From: Candidatus Electrothrix communis
Lineage (GTDB): Bacteria > Desulfobacterota > Desulfobulbia > Desulfobulbales > Desulfobulbaceae
Direction of reading: 5' to 3'
NCBI GenBank assembly: GCA_030644725.1
Contig: CP130629.1
Span: 737,572-801,571 of the forward strand
Length of the DNA: 64,000 bases
Made by a program: the position numbers and the translations under genes. The notes beneath the pieces are model-generated. The model saw nothing but the letters and a program-made list of their open reading frames with translations. It had not been told where the DNA came from and searched no databases. Below, piece after piece: positions 18,165 to 29,300 of the stretch (position 1 is its first letter; every line of letters starts with the position of its first letter).

Positions 18165-19343
18165 ATGAATTTTAGTATCCCCGAAGAGAAAGAAGTCCGT
18201 ACGGCCTTTGCGGAAGGTGAAGAGGCAATTATTGCCCTGTTCGGCAGTATAACCGCGCAGGTTAAAGAACTCGCCGCTCAGTTGGAAAAACAGGCCGGAG
18301 TATTGAAGGATTTACAGGCCCGGCTGTCGAAAAACAGCCGCAACAGCGGTAAACCGCCTTCAAGCGACGGATACGGTAAACAGAACAAGACGGAAAGCCT
18401 GAGAAAGTCTGGTCAAAAGTCGAACGGCGGGCAGCCGGGTCATGAAGGGCGGACTCTTAAGCGGTCGGAAAACCCAGATCATACGGAAACGTATAAACCC
18501 GACACATGTGACAACTGCCAGACATCGCTTGAGGACGTCGCCGCCGTCGGAGAGGAAGAACGACAGGTTTATGATATTCCGGCGATACGAATCGAAGTCA
18601 CCTCGCATCGTGCGGAAATCATAATTTGTCCCGAATGCGGCATGGAAAATACGGGAAAATTCCCGGAAAGTGTGGGACGGGGCGTTCGATACGGCAGAGG
18701 CGTGAAGACATGGGCCACGTATTTCGGGAATCAGCATCATATTCCGCTTGAACGCACTGCACAGATTTTTGAAGATCTGATCGGGCACGGAATTTCGGAG
18801 GGTTCGCTGCTGAAGGCATCTGAAGAACTTTCCGAGTGCGTCCGGCCCTCGACCGAGGCGACAGCGGAGCTTCTGCGTAATGCCGAGGTTCTGAAAGTGG
18901 ACGAAACCGGACTGCGGGTCAAAGGAAAACTCCATTGGCTGCATGTAGCTTCGTCGGACCTCCTCACTCATTATAACGTGCATGAAAAGCGGGGAAAAGA
19001 AGCGATGGATGCAGCCGGAATCCTCAGTGAATTCGAAGGAAGGATGCTGCATGATCACTGGAAATCGTACTTCGGATATAAAAATTGCCGTCATGGGCTG
19101 TGCAACGCGCACCATCTTCGCGAGTTTAAATTCATAGGCAAACAGTATGAACAGGCATGGGCTGGAGACATGGCCGACTTACTGCTTGAGATAAAAGAGG
19201 AGGTCGAAAAACTGAAGCCGGACCGGGATCGTTTCGGGCCGGAACAGATCGAAGGTTTTGAACGGCGATACGATGAAATCATTTGTCGGGGCTTCGCGGA
19301 CAATCCCTTCACGCCTCCAAAAGAAAAAAGAAGGGACGACTGA
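18165..19343 (+). pseudogene. IS66 TnpC transposase, N-terminal 392 residues
   Basis: The domains appear in order: coiled leader, serine/arginine linker (LSKNSRNSGKPPSSDGYGKQ), zinc-finger IS66 (CDNCQ...CPECG), and the DDE domain with VDETGLRVKGKLHWLHVASS for the first aspartate and MLHDHWKSYF for the second. The frame leaves the true one at the A-run 19324-19329 and stops at 19343, losing the catalytic glutamate region, which continues in the -1 frame. Confidence 0.85.
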
Positions 19344-19636
19344 AAAGACCGCCGCCGCTCAATCTGCTGATACGGCTCCGGGATTACAAGTCGGAGACTC
19401 TCGCCTTTATGTACGATTTTCGGGTTCCGTTCGACAATAATGCGGCGGAAAGGGATGTGCGTATGATGAAGGTCAAACAGAAGGTTTCGGGTTGTTTCCG
19501 AACTGTTGAAGGTGCGGAACGGTTCGCTTCTATCCGGGGATATATCTCCACGGCTCGTAAAAATTCAAAAAACATTTTCGAGGCGATCAAAGACGCCTTC
19601 AACGGCGATCCTTTTATTCCCGATGTCGCAGTATAA
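19283..19636 (+). pseudogene. IS66 TnpC transposase, C-terminal part in the -1 frame
   Basis: From about codon 15 the frame reads [20 protein letters not shown] and then [20 protein letters not shown], the IS66 C-terminal domain with the catalytic glutamate. Adding a single A to the six-base run at 19324-19329 would restore one continuous transposase, so a one-base loss in a homopolymer is the simplest explanation. Confidence 0.85.
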
Positions 19637-19639
19637 AAA

Positions 19640-19678
19640 AAGGCCGCTTTCATAACTTTTGAAAGCGGCCTTTTTCGT
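19640..19678 (+). terminator. terminator hairpin at the end of the IS66 element
   Basis: AAAGGCCGCTTTCA pairs with TGAAAGCGGCCTTTTT around a seven-base loop, with A- and T-runs outside. It sits between the transposase stop and the right terminal repeat. Confidence 0.8.
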
Positions 19679-19781
19679 TAGGCTGAGTAGTTACGAATTT
19701 TTTAAGAATCCCTTGGTCAGAACGCAGGTTTTGCCAAGGGATTTTTTGGGTCCAGTCAGTGGGTATCACTCAAGAAGGAAA

Positions 19782-19812
19782 ATGCCCGTTCACCGAGGGA
19801 GGGATGAACGGG
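19782..19812 (-). terminator. probable terminator of phoH
   Basis: GCCCGTTCA and TGAACGGGC form a nine-base stem with a 12-base loop; on the minus strand the stem is followed by a T-rich stretch. It is 55 bases after the phoH stop. A second hairpin (CCCTTGG/CCAAGGG) at 19708-19741 faces the plus strand and has a T-run. Confidence 0.6.
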
Positions 19813-19866
19813 CGGGTTGAGGCCTTCTCAGAGGAGTTGAGCAGACCTTTTTAGTGTGATGAAGTA

Positions 19867-21207
19867 CTATAGCAACTCGCTGGCCAGCATGGACAGGGTA
19901 GAACGCTCGCCCTTTTGCAGGGTGATATGGGAGTACAGATGCTGCCCGCGCATTTTTTCGATCAGATAGCTCAGACCGTTGGACTGGGAGTCCAGGTAGG
20001 GATGATCTATCTGATGCACATCCCCGGTAAAAACGATCTTAGAGTCCTCGCCAGCCCGGGTAATGATGGTTTTCACCTCATGGGGGGTCAGATTCTGGGC
20101 CTCATCAATAATAATATACATCTTGACCAGACTCCTGCCCCGGATATAGGCAAGGGGCTCAATGATCAACTTTTTGTCTTCCAGCAGATCATGAATTTTC
20201 TGGTGCATCTTGCTTTTTTCTGGAAACTGGCTGCGAATAACTGCCAGGTTGTCATAGAGCGGCTGCATATAGGGGCCGATCTTTGACTGGATATCTCCAG
20301 GGAGAAAACCAAGGTCCTTATTGGACAACGGTACAACCGGGCGGGCCAGCATGATCTGGCGATAATTTTTGCGCTGCTCAAGCGCCGCTGCCAGGGCCAA
20401 TAGGGTTTTTCCTGTTCCGGCCTTACCGCCGATAGTCACCAGCGGCACCCCGGTATTGCACAGGGCATGGACTGCAAAGCTTTGCTCGGCATTACGCGGC
20501 ATGATCCCGCAGACCTTCTGTTTGCGGACAAGCTTTATTTTTTTTTCTCCTGAATTATAGGTTGCCAGGGCGGATTTATTGGCCTCGCGAAGGATGATGA
20601 ACTCATTGGCGGTCAAGCCTTCATCCTGGGGCAGGTCCAGGTCGTTCGACGGAATTTCCTCACTGGTGTGCAGCTCGTCAATCAGACCGAAGGGACTGTC
20701 CTCAATAACTCGGGTTCCGGTATACAGGGCACCTAAATCCTTAACATGATCAGTGACGTAGTTCTCCGCCATTAGGCCCACAGCCTTGGCCTTCATTCGC
20801 AGGTTGACGTCCTTGGTGACCAGGATAAACGATTGGGATCTGTCCTCTTTGTACAGATGATAGCAGATATTGAGGATTTGATGGTCCGGTTTCGCAGACG
20901 CAGGGAAATGGCGTCGTAGCTCAGGATGGGGCTCCTGCTCCAGTTTGATGGACAAGCGTCCTTTGCCCTCCCCCAGTGGAACTCCGCCGTTGAACAGCTT
21001 GTTTGAGCTCAGTTTGTCCAGGGAGCGGACAAATTCACGGGCATGGAAGTTGACGCTCTGGTTGCCCTTTTTGAAATGGTCAAGTTCTTCCAGCACCGTG
21101 ATGGGCACGATGATATCATGCTCATCAAAATGGTTAATGCAGGATGAATCATGCAGAATCACATTGGTGTCCAGGATGAATGATTTGCGCACGTGTTGTT
21201 TTGTCAT
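19867..21207 (-). CDS. phoH2: PhoH family ATPase with N-terminal PIN domain
   Basis: 446 residues from the ATG at 21207, chosen because GGAGGT lies just before it; the longer frame adds an arginine-rich leader without a ribosome site. An N-terminal PIN domain (FILDTNVILHDSS, ITVLEELDHFKKG, VTKDVNLRMKA) is joined to a PhoH P-loop domain with Walker A (GKAGTGKTLLALAAA) and Walker B (MYIIIDEAQN). PIN-PhoH (PhoH2) proteins are ATP-dependent RNA helicase/ribonucleases, described in mycobacteria. It stands alone on the minus strand. Confidence 0.92.
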   Translation of the reverse strand: MTKQHVRKSFILDTNVILHDSSCINHFDEHDIIVPITVLEELDHFKKGNQSVNFHAREFVRSLDKLSSNKLFNGGVPLGEGKGRLSIKLEQEPHPELRRHFPASAKPDHQILNICYHLYKEDRSQSFILVTKDVNLRMKAKAVGLMAENYVTDHVKDLGALYTGTRVIEDSPFGLIDELHTSEEIPSNDLDLPQDEGLTANEFIILREANKSALATYNSGEKKIKLVRKQKVCGIMPRNAEQSFAVHALCNTGVPLVTIGGKAGTGKTLLALAAALEQRKNYRQIMLARPVVPLSNKDLGFLPGDIQSKIGPYMQPLYDNLAVIRSQFPEKSKMHQKIHDLLEDKKLIIEPLAYIRGRSLVKMYIIIDEAQNLTPHEVKTIITRAGEDSKIVFTGDVHQIDHPYLDSQSNGLSYLIEKMRGQHLYSHITLQKGERSTLSMLASELL

Positions 21208-21405
21208 GGTTTTACCTCCCCCTGTCCGATTTCCTTTGCGGCGGCTCAACCGCCTTCTTCTACCTATATGATACTTGTTCTCAATCCGTTTGTACAATAG
21301 AGAGCGATTGCGGGGAATGCGTTCGGACGCTTCGGGGGGGAACATGCGGGATAAAATAATGAGATACCTGTTGAGGTAAATACGACGTTTTTTTGATGGA
21401 GCAGC

Positions 21406-22185
21406 CTACCTCACCCGCAAATACTTCTCTACCTGCACGGCCCGCTTAATCTGGCCTGCCTGGAGCATGATCGCCTCGGTTTGTTGCCAAGCCAGCACGT
21501 CAATGGCCCCGATCTTTTTTGCTTCAGCCAGCACCAGTTTCCGGGTAGAAGCAAGTTGCTTTTTCATGATCTTGTCAGCGGTGTTCTTGTCCAGCTCTTT
21601 CACCGCAGCCAGTACTTCGGTTTCGTTGTCCTGATTCATGGCCGCTTCCCAACCCTGCAACAAGGCGGTCAGGAATTTTTCCACAACCAGGGGCTGTTCT
21701 TGAACCATCTTTTTCGAGGTGATGATCGAGTTGGCGACAAAATTTACCCCAAATGCTGACGGATTAAAGAAGTACACCGCCTCCCCCTCCCGAATCAGGT
21801 TGACTCGGTTTTGTTGCCCCATTGAGAGCTGAGCAAAACGGGAATGCATCAGGTCGTTTAAGTCGAAAACAGTAATCAGCTCTTCAAGCAAGGATTCGCG
21901 TCCAGATGGCGTCACCTGTTGCAGTAAGCTGCCGATGTTTGACCAGCCCGGTAGTCGTTCCATATTATAGGTGTAGAGGATGGTTATAATTTTCTTGAGA
22001 CGGAGAGACCCCTTATGCCCGGTGATTCCAGAGGAAATAATCCGGGCCAGCGAGGTTTTTCCAGCACCAGAAGGACCGAATACAGCATGAAACCCTGGCC
22101 CCTGTATGGTAAAGGAAAGGTGATCAAGCACGCTGGTGCCGTTATCCGGGTATTGAAAGCTTAGGTTATCGCATGCAAGTTGCAT
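21406..22185 (-). pseudogene. in-frame chimera: ABC ATPase N-terminus joined to a substrate-binding protein C-terminus
   Basis: 259 residues from the ATG at 22185 (ribosome site CGGAG; a GTG two codons earlier is also open). Residues 1 to about 135 are an ABC ATPase with Walker A (GPSGAGKTS) and the signature region LSMGQQNRVNL. Where the Walker B aspartate should follow, the sequence jumps to EGEAVYFFNPSAFGVNFVAN and continues as the C-terminal half of an NMT1/nitrate-taurine type periplasmic solute-binding protein. No Walker B, D-loop or H-loop is present and the binding half has lost its signal peptide. I infer a deletion that removed the middle of a transporter operon while keeping frame. 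Confidence 0.7.
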
Positions 22186-22429
22186 CGTCACTCCGAAAAA
22201 AGAGGGTATCCAGTTGGGAAGAAAGGAGAGTATAGTCTTTTTGTACCTTGAACAAAAGGAGTAATTATTGTTAATAAGCTTCCTCTCCCCTTACATGGGA
22301 CTGGAATGCAACCTGTAAACCAACAGTTAGAAATCTTGTATTTAATTTTTAACTGTGATAGAAATATTAAACACATCATGTGTTCAAAATAATACAAGAT
22401 TGTTTACTACCTTTGCCAGAGCGAACAGT

Positions 22430-23299
22430 ATGAAATTTATGGACAGGCCGTGTACAGTACTTATTGTTGACGATGATCCCTTTGGGATTATCCAGTTGCA
22501 GACATTGCTGAAAGATTCTGGGTATGAATTGGTTACTGCGTCGGACGGAGCTTCCGCTGTTGAGATAGCCAGAAGACGGTCCCCTGATATTATCCTTCTT
22601 GATATTATTATGCCAGAAATGGACGGCTACGAGACCTGTCGACGTCTGAAGGGGAATGGAAAATCTGAAGATATTCCGATTATTTTTTTGAGTGGACTGC
22701 ATTCAACCGAGGAAAAGATAAATGCCTTTGAAGCTGGTGGGGTGGATTATATCACCAAGCCGTTCTCGGAAAAAGAGGTATTGATCAGACTGCGGACTCA
22801 CCTGACCCTGCATCGGCTGAATAAATGTCTGATGCATGAGCTGGAAAGCAGAGATGAGGAATTGCAAAATACGGAGAGCAAGGTACAGGATGTCAATGCA
22901 GCTCTCAAGGTTCTCCTTTCCGCAATAGAAGAGGAGAAAAAGGAACTTGCAGAGCGGGTTCATTTTAAGGCGGAAAAACTTATTCTTCCCAAGGTCCGAG
23001 AGCTCACAGTGGAAGAGGATCCTGAGAAAAAGGAGGCCCTGTTCCAAACAATTGAACAAATTTTTCAGGAGTTGACAAAACCCTTTGTTCCTGGCGGGGT
23101 GGAGCTGGGAAAAACTCTTTCTCCTGCGGAGCTGCAAATTGTCAATTTGATAAAACAGGGAAAGGCAAGTAAAGAAATTTCAGATATCTGCAATATCTCT
23201 ATCAGTACGATCGCATCCCACCGCAAAACAATTAGGAAGAAGCTCAATATTACTAACAGAAAGGTTAATCTTTATAATTATTTAAATTTAATCAATTAG
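22430..23299 (+). CDS. response regulator with REC and LuxR-type HTH domains
   Basis: 289 residues from the ATG at 22430 (an ATG at 22439 and a GTG at 22355 are alternatives). The receiver domain has the acidic pocket VDDDP (13-17), phospho-acceptor aspartate 58 (LLDIIMPEMDG) and the conserved lysine in ITKPFSEKE. A coiled helix links it to a C-terminal LuxR/GerE helix-turn-helix (SPAELQIVNLIKQGKASKEI ... SISTIASHRKTIRKKLN). The hybrid kinase starts 75 bases downstream and is the likely partner. Target genes are unknown. Confidence 0.88.
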   Translation: MKFMDRPCTVLIVDDDPFGIIQLQTLLKDSGYELVTASDGASAVEIARRRSPDIILLDIIMPEMDGYETCRRLKGNGKSEDIPIIFLSGLHSTEEKINAFEAGGVDYITKPFSEKEVLIRLRTHLTLHRLNKCLMHELESRDEELQNTESKVQDVNAALKVLLSAIEEEKKELAERVHFKAEKLILPKVRELTVEEDPEKKEALFQTIEQIFQELTKPFVPGGVELGKTLSPAELQIVNLIKQGKASKEISDICNISISTIASHRKTIRKKLNITNRKVNLYNYLNLIN

Positions 23300-23374
23300 A
23301 ATTGATTAAAGGAAAGGTGTTATGCTTTTTCTGGATGTTTTCCTCACCCATAAACTGTTGGTTTTCATCCGCTG

Positions 23375-26083
23375 ATGCGGAAGGTTTCATTCATGATGCA
23401 TTGTGGAATCAGCCAGCGTCTCCTCTTCGGCCTCTTCTTGGTTGCTGCTGTTCTGGGGGGGGGGATTCTCTTTATCCTTCTTCGTTTCAGCGCGTTTCAT
23501 ACTCGTTTCGAGAAGATTGCTCACGAAATGCCAAACTTTATAATTGCTACCGAGCTGGAGCATGAAGCGAGAGTATTGGCATCCCACTCTCAAAATATCC
23601 TGATGTCACAGGGGAATTATCTTGTTGTAGATACTCAGGGCCTGATCAAGCAATCAATGTCTCGCATTATGGATATTATCTCACAGGTCCAACCAGACAA
23701 AGATGCGAGTAGCCATCTGCAAGTGCTTGCCAGGCAATATCGTCGTGTGGCTGATAATCAGCTCGATTTGGTTGCTCTAAAAGAGGAGCAATTGCAGATT
23801 AAGCGCCAGCAAGAGCGAATCCATAAGCGTCTTGCTGTGTTATTGAAGGAGGTTACCGAGGATAATCTTTTACTTCTTCCTTCATCACATGTGGATACCC
23901 CCCCTGCTCTCAAGGAGTGGTACTCGAAGATTTGTCGCGCTATAACCTTGTTACTGACCTCGTATACAACGCAATCGCAACAAAATATTGAGACATATAC
24001 TCTGCAATTGGAACAGAGTATGGCTCAAGCGGCCAAGGTGTTGGAACAGCTTCCAGCTGAAATTCGGGATAAGCTGGGCAGGTATCAAAGAGAGATAACT
24101 GCTTACGCCATCGGTGATAATGGTCTTCTTTTTTTTCGTTCCGAAGGGATGAAGTTACAGCGTCGCATTGATGATGGCCTCTTTAAAGGGCGAGGTTATG
24201 CTGCTGTTCTTTTTGCATCATCGCATCAGCTCCATGCAGATGCAAAAAAAATAACCTTAGGCGATGAACAGAAAACGGCATCGGAACTGCATTTATTCCT
24301 TTTTTACCTGTTATTCTTGGCAGGTATGGTGCTTGTTTCCTTGGCGGCTATTTATATCTTTGTGCGCCACTCTGTTATCTCTCGTATTCTTGCAATTCGG
24401 CGAGAGCTTATTGAATACGATGCCGATGGCACCGGGGAAAAAATTTCTATCCAAGAAACAGGGGATGATGAATTGACCTCGCTGGCTGCTGGGATTAACT
24501 ATTTTCTGGCGCAGATTCAGCAACGTGAGCAGCAGTTGCAGCGTGCCGCCAGAGAGGCGGAGGCGGCCAATGAAGCGAAAAGCGCTTTTGTTGCTGCGAT
24601 AAGCCATGAAATCCGTACGCCGATGAACGCCATCATTAATTTGACAAGGCTCTGTTTAAAAGCCGAGCTTGATACTGCGCTGGACAGCAGGCGAGAAAAT
24701 TGGTTGGAAATAGTTCGTCGATCATCTGAGTCTTTACTGGATCTGACCAACGATCTTCTTGATTCGGCCAAGGTGGAGGCCGGTAAAATGGAGCTGAACC
24801 AGACGGTTTTTAGCCTCGTCGATCTTTTGGATAAGCTTGAACCGTATAAGATCACCGCTCAGATGAAAGGCCTTGATTTTCAGATGAGCATGGAACCTGA
24901 AATGCCGGAATACTGGTACGGTGATCAACAGCGGGTCGGCCAGATTTTGATTAACCTGGTGAGTAATGCTATCAAATTTACCGAGAGCGGCCGGGTGAAG
25001 GTGACCGTTGAGCAGTATCGGGATGATGAGGAGTGGCTCTTGTTGAGAGTTTCTGATACGGGTATCGGAATTCGTGAGGATAAATTGGAAAGTATTTTTC
25101 ATCCCTTTCAGCAGGCGGGGCAATCTGCTGTGCGGCGCGGGGGCACCGGTTTGGGACTCAGTATTGCTCGGCAGCTGGTGGAGTTGATGGGAGGTCGTAT
25201 CCAGGCGGAGTGCAAACTGCATACGGGCAGTATTTTCCAGGTTGTTCTTTCGTTAAAATCGTTGGATAAGGAAAAGAGCGCTAAGATTGTGTGTGTACCT
25301 GAATATGAACATGGCAGGATTGTACCCAGGGGCCTTACCGGGGGAAGGATCCTCTTGGTGGATGATAATCCTTTTAATCGTTTGGTGGCGGAGGAATTGA
25401 TGAAGCTCGCAGGGCTGGCAGTTGAAAGCGCTGAGGATGGAGTCGAGGCTGTAGAGATGGTTCGGGCAAAGAAATATGATCTCGTATTAATGGATTTGAA
25501 TATGCCGCGCATGGACGGGGTTGAGGCAGGTATGGCCATACATGACCTGCCTGATTGTGCAGAGTTACCGATTATTGCCCTGACAGCGGATGCCAGTGAA
25601 TCAACTCGGCAAAGCTGTCTTCGTAATGGAATGAATGATGTTGTCAGTAAGCCCATTGACCCCCAGACATTTTTTAAAATTCTTGAGTACTGGTTGCCCG
25701 AAAAACGAATTAAGGAGGATCAGTTACCCGTTGAGCCAGTTGTGCAGGTTGAACCGGAGGATCGCGTTATCGCTTTGTTGGATAACCCTATTATCCTCAA
25801 GGCCTTTGTAGATAATCATGGTGAAACAGTTCAGCGAATTCATCAAGCCCTTGTTGACGGCGATTGTGAGGAAGCACATCGTTTTGCCCATAATCTGAAA
25901 GCAGCAGCCGGTGCTATCGGGGCGCCTCAGCTGAACAGGCTCTCGGAAAAGCTGGAGCATCGCCTCAGCAATGCCGAGGTAGTGAGTAAGGATTCGGAAG
26001 CTGATCTGGTTGCGCAGATGGAAGCAGAGCTCCAAGAAATTCTCGAACGGATTAGCCAGTATCAGGCCTGTTCAACGGAATAA
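23375..26083 (+). CDS. hybrid sensor histidine kinase with REC and HPt domains
   Basis: 902 residues. Two transmembrane helices (about 14-36 and 307-333) enclose a periplasmic sensor region that is mostly helical. A HAMP-like segment precedes HisKA with the phospho-histidine 410 in [13 protein letters not shown], then HATPase_c ([23 protein letters not shown]), a receiver domain ([10 protein letters not shown], aspartate about 707 in [12 protein letters not shown]) and a C-terminal HPt domain (AHNLKAAAG, histidine about 839). This is a full phosphorelay in one chain, which would pass phosphate to the LuxR-type regulator just upstream. The stimulus is unknown. Confidence 0.9.
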   Translation: MRKVSFMMHCGISQRLLFGLFLVAAVLGGGILFILLRFSAFHTRFEKIAHEMPNFIIATELEHEARVLASHSQNILMSQGNYLVVDTQGLIKQSMSRIMDIISQVQPDKDASSHLQVLARQYRRVADNQLDLVALKEEQLQIKRQQERIHKRLAVLLKEVTEDNLLLLPSSHVDTPPALKEWYSKICRAITLLLTSYTTQSQQNIETYTLQLEQSMAQAAKVLEQLPAEIRDKLGRYQREITAYAIGDNGLLFFRSEGMKLQRRIDDGLFKGRGYAAVLFASSHQLHADAKKITLGDEQKTASELHLFLFYLLFLAGMVLVSLAAIYIFVRHSVISRILAIRRELIEYDADGTGEKISIQETGDDELTSLAAGINYFLAQIQQREQQLQRAAREAEAANEAKSAFVAAISHEIRTPMNAIINLTRLCLKAELDTALDSRRENWLEIVRRSSESLLDLTNDLLDSAKVEAGKMELNQTVFSLVDLLDKLEPYKITAQMKGLDFQMSMEPEMPEYWYGDQQRVGQILINLVSNAIKFTESGRVKVTVEQYRDDEEWLLLRVSDTGIGIREDKLESIFHPFQQAGQSAVRRGGTGLGLSIARQLVELMGGRIQAECKLHTGSIFQVVLSLKSLDKEKSAKIVCVPEYEHGRIVPRGLTGGRILLVDDNPFNRLVAEELMKLAGLAVESAEDGVEAVEMVRAKKYDLVLMDLNMPRMDGVEAGMAIHDLPDCAELPIIALTADASESTRQSCLRNGMNDVVSKPIDPQTFFKILEYWLPEKRIKEDQLPVEPVVQVEPEDRVIALLDNPIILKAFVDNHGETVQRIHQALVDGDCEEAHRFAHNLKAAAGAIGAPQLNRLSEKLEHRLSNAEVVSKDSEADLVAQMEAELQEILERISQYQACSTE

Positions 26084-26264
26084 AATGCCTTTTTAAAGGC
26101 TGTAACCAGCTTATTTTACAGCGCAGGACGTGGCGATGAAAAATTCAGGTTTTGGCGGCGCGGAGTATGCCTGTTTGTCTTTTTCTTTAGCCGAAAAGGA
26201 GAAGAAAAAATTTATCTATCATGATAATTATGCACAGAAATTTTTTTATGACATCTTCGTGATA

Positions 26265-26293
26265 TTGACATGTTACTTCAATATTGTTATATA
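26265..26293 (+). promoter_or_regulatory. sigma-70 promoter of the formate dehydrogenase gene
   Basis: A consensus TTGACA at 26265-26270 is followed after exactly 17 bases by TATATA at 26288-26293. It is 56 bases upstream of the ATG at 26349, the only gene it could serve. The 265-base gap before the gene holds no other recognisable element. Confidence 0.7.
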
Positions 26294-26348
26294 ACTGTCA
26301 AATAATTTTTATTTCCATAAAACAGTTATCACTGAGGACATCAATCGT

Positions 26349-29300
26349 ATGAAAAAAATCAGCCTGTCCGTTGATGCCGTTCAGATTTCCGTCGAACAGG
26401 GCGCAACCGTACTGGAAGCTGCCCACCAAGCTGGAATCACTATTCCGACTCTTTGTCATCTCCCAGAAAAAACATCTCAGGAGTCTCATTGCGAGGTCTG
26501 TGTCGTTGCCTGTGAGGGACGGGAAGGATTCATAAAGTCTTGCGCAACCCCGGTCGAAGAGGGGATGGTTATTATCACAGAGAACGATGCAATCAGAGCG
26601 TATCGCCAGGAACGAATTGCCGCTTTGGCGTCCATCCATTTTGGCGACTGCAAGGCCCCATGCAGCCTGACCTGTCCTGGTCAGATCAATGTCCAGGGGT
26701 ATATAGCCCATGTGGCCAAGGGTCAGTATGCAGAAGCCGTGCGCCTGGTCATGGAGAAAAACCCGCTGCCTTTTTCTGTGGGCCGTCTTTGCCGGCGTTT
26801 CTGCGAGAGTCGTTGCCGTCGGGTCCTGCTGGATGCTCCCATTGCCATTAATCACTTGAAACGCTTTGTCGCTGATTGGTGCATGAACAATCAGGTTGAT
26901 CTGCATATTCAGAAGCAACCAGCTACGGGCAAGAAGATGGCCGTTGTCGGTGGTGGTCCTTCCGGTCTGGCTGGAGCCTATTATTTGGCAAAAAATGGTC
27001 ATGACGTGACCATTTATGAGGCTGAAGAAGAGCTGGGCGGCTTGCTTCGCTACGCTGTTCCTGAGTTCAAAGTTCCCAACAAGGTGCTGGATTACGAAAT
27101 CGCGACCATTCTCAAGATGGGTATTGAGGTGAAATGTAATCATCGCCTCGGTCAGGAGGTAAGCATGGACGAGCTGAACAGTCAGTTTGATGCTGTCCTG
27201 CTGACCATCGGTGCCGGTGTTGATCAGCCTTTGGGGCTGCCTGGCAGCGATTTGGCCGGGGTTCAGCCTGCTTTGGATTTCCTTCGCAAGTATAATGCAG
27301 GTGCCGAAGTAAAGCAGGGCAAGACAGCAGCCGTGATCGGCGGTAATAATGTAGCGATGGAAGCGGCCCGTGCTCTGCTCCGTCAGGGTTATGAAGTAAC
27401 CATTGTCAATCCCAAGAAGGATGCCTCTGGACTCGGTGCCAATCCGGTAGCGATCAAAGAGGCGGAAAAGGAAGGAGCACGTTTCCTCTTTCAGGTTGAT
27501 CCCTGTGAAGTCAGACAGCTGGGTTCAGGCTTGGAACTGGTTATGGGTCAGCTGGAGCTGGGCGAACCGGACAAGAAAGGAAAACAAAAGCTGCAGCCTG
27601 TTCCTGATGCCTTTGATGTCCTCTTGGTGGATACGGTCGTTTATGCCCAGGGCCAGATGGTCTGTGGCGAGAAAGAGACAGAGGGCGATACGCCGTTTGC
27701 GGATGTGGCCCTGAGCCCGAAAAACCTGATTAAGGCCAATGCCAAGACCGCCATGACCAGCAGGGACAAGGTCTATGCAGCTGGCGAGGCAGCTGGCGGC
27801 TCCCGTCCCCTGATTCAGGTAGTGAGTTCCGGGCGCAAGGCAGCAGAAAGCATCCATAGCGCAGTGATGGGTCTTGCTCCGGCCCCGGCAGAAAGTCGCT
27901 TTAATTTCACACGCGGTACATCTGCCGATGATAGCAAGGTGCTGGAGCGCTTTGAAAAGCAGGAGCGCACTCCTATGCCCACTCGGGCCCCTGATGCAGC
28001 GGTGCTGGATAACGAAGAGGTGAAACTGGGCTTTGATGAGGCTGCTGCCAAGCGAGAGGCGGATCGTTGCCTGGAATGCGGTTGTATGGCCTTTGACGAC
28101 TGTGACTTTAAAACCCTCTGTATTGATAATGATATCAATCTGAATAAAACCGGCATGGGTACAGTGCCTGCCTACAGCTTGGACAGGTCCCATCCCATGC
28201 TGGATGTAGATCTCAATAAATGTATCTACTGTCAACGCTGTGTCAATGCCTGCGCCTACGAGGCCCTGGATTTAAGTTGCGTATCCAAGGATGAGCAGGG
28301 TGTGGCTACGGGTATCTCTCTCAGCTTTAATGATAATTGCGTGCATTGCGGCAACTGTGCTGACTTTTGCTCTACCGGCACGATTACCAAGAAGGATCTG
28401 CTGTCACCCATCCTTAACGAAGAAACACGCAAGGTGCGCACCACCTGTCCCTATTGCGGGGCCGGTTGTCAGATGCAGCTCAAGGTCAAGGGCGACACCA
28501 TCATGGAGGCCACCTCGGAGTCGCATTTGGCTCCCAACTATGGAGCCCTCTGCGTCAAGGGTCGTTTTGCCTTTAACTTTGCTCAGGATAAAAAACGCCT
28601 GACCACCCCGCTGGTTCGCCGTGACGGCAAGCTGGTGGAAGCCACCTGGGACGAGGCCTATGATGTTATTGCCGAGCGGCTGACCAAGGTCAAGAAGGAG
28701 CACGGGTCGGATTCCATTGCCGGATTCTCCTGTGCCAGAGCAACCAACGAGGAAAATTTCCTCATGCAGAAGTTTATGCGTACGGTGATCGGGACGAATA
28801 ATATTGATCATTGTGCCCGGCTCTGACACGCACCCACGGTGGCCAGTCTGGCCATCACCTTCGGTTCCGGCGCAATGACCAACTCCATTGCCGATGTCGT
28901 TAACAATAAAACAGATCTCTTTTTCATGATCGGGTCTAATCCAGACACCAGTCATCCCACCATCGGCCTGCGTATTCATCAGGCCTTGGATAAAGGGGAT
29001 GCGAAATTGGTGGTGATTGATCCGCGCAGGACTAAGCTGGCAGAACGGGCCGATCTCTGGCTGCGGATTCAGCCGGGAACCGACGTGGCCCTGCTCAACG
29101 GCTTGATGCATATTATCCTGAAAGAAGATCTTTGGGATAAAAAATTCGTTGCTGATCGCACAGAGGATTTTGAGGAGATGCAGGAGATGGCGGAGAAATA
29201 TCCGCCGGAGCTGGTTTCCGAAATCACCGGTCTGCCGATCAGCCAACTGGAGCAGGCGGCCCGTATGTATGCGGCTCCGGGACGCAATGCGATCTACCAC

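Larger units (their letters stand above)
18101..19694 (+). mobile_element. IS66-family insertion sequence (inner, older insertion)
   Basis: Perfect 14-base terminal repeats GTAACTACTCAGCC at 18101-18114 and the complement at 19681-19694; IS66 ends usually begin GTAA. Its 8-base target duplication GAATTTTT lies at 19695-19702 on the right, but on the left it is found at 16312-16319, on the far side of the other element. This shows that this copy was present first and was split from its left flank by the second insertion. It carries only tnpC, like the ISBst12 subgroup. Confidence 0.92.
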
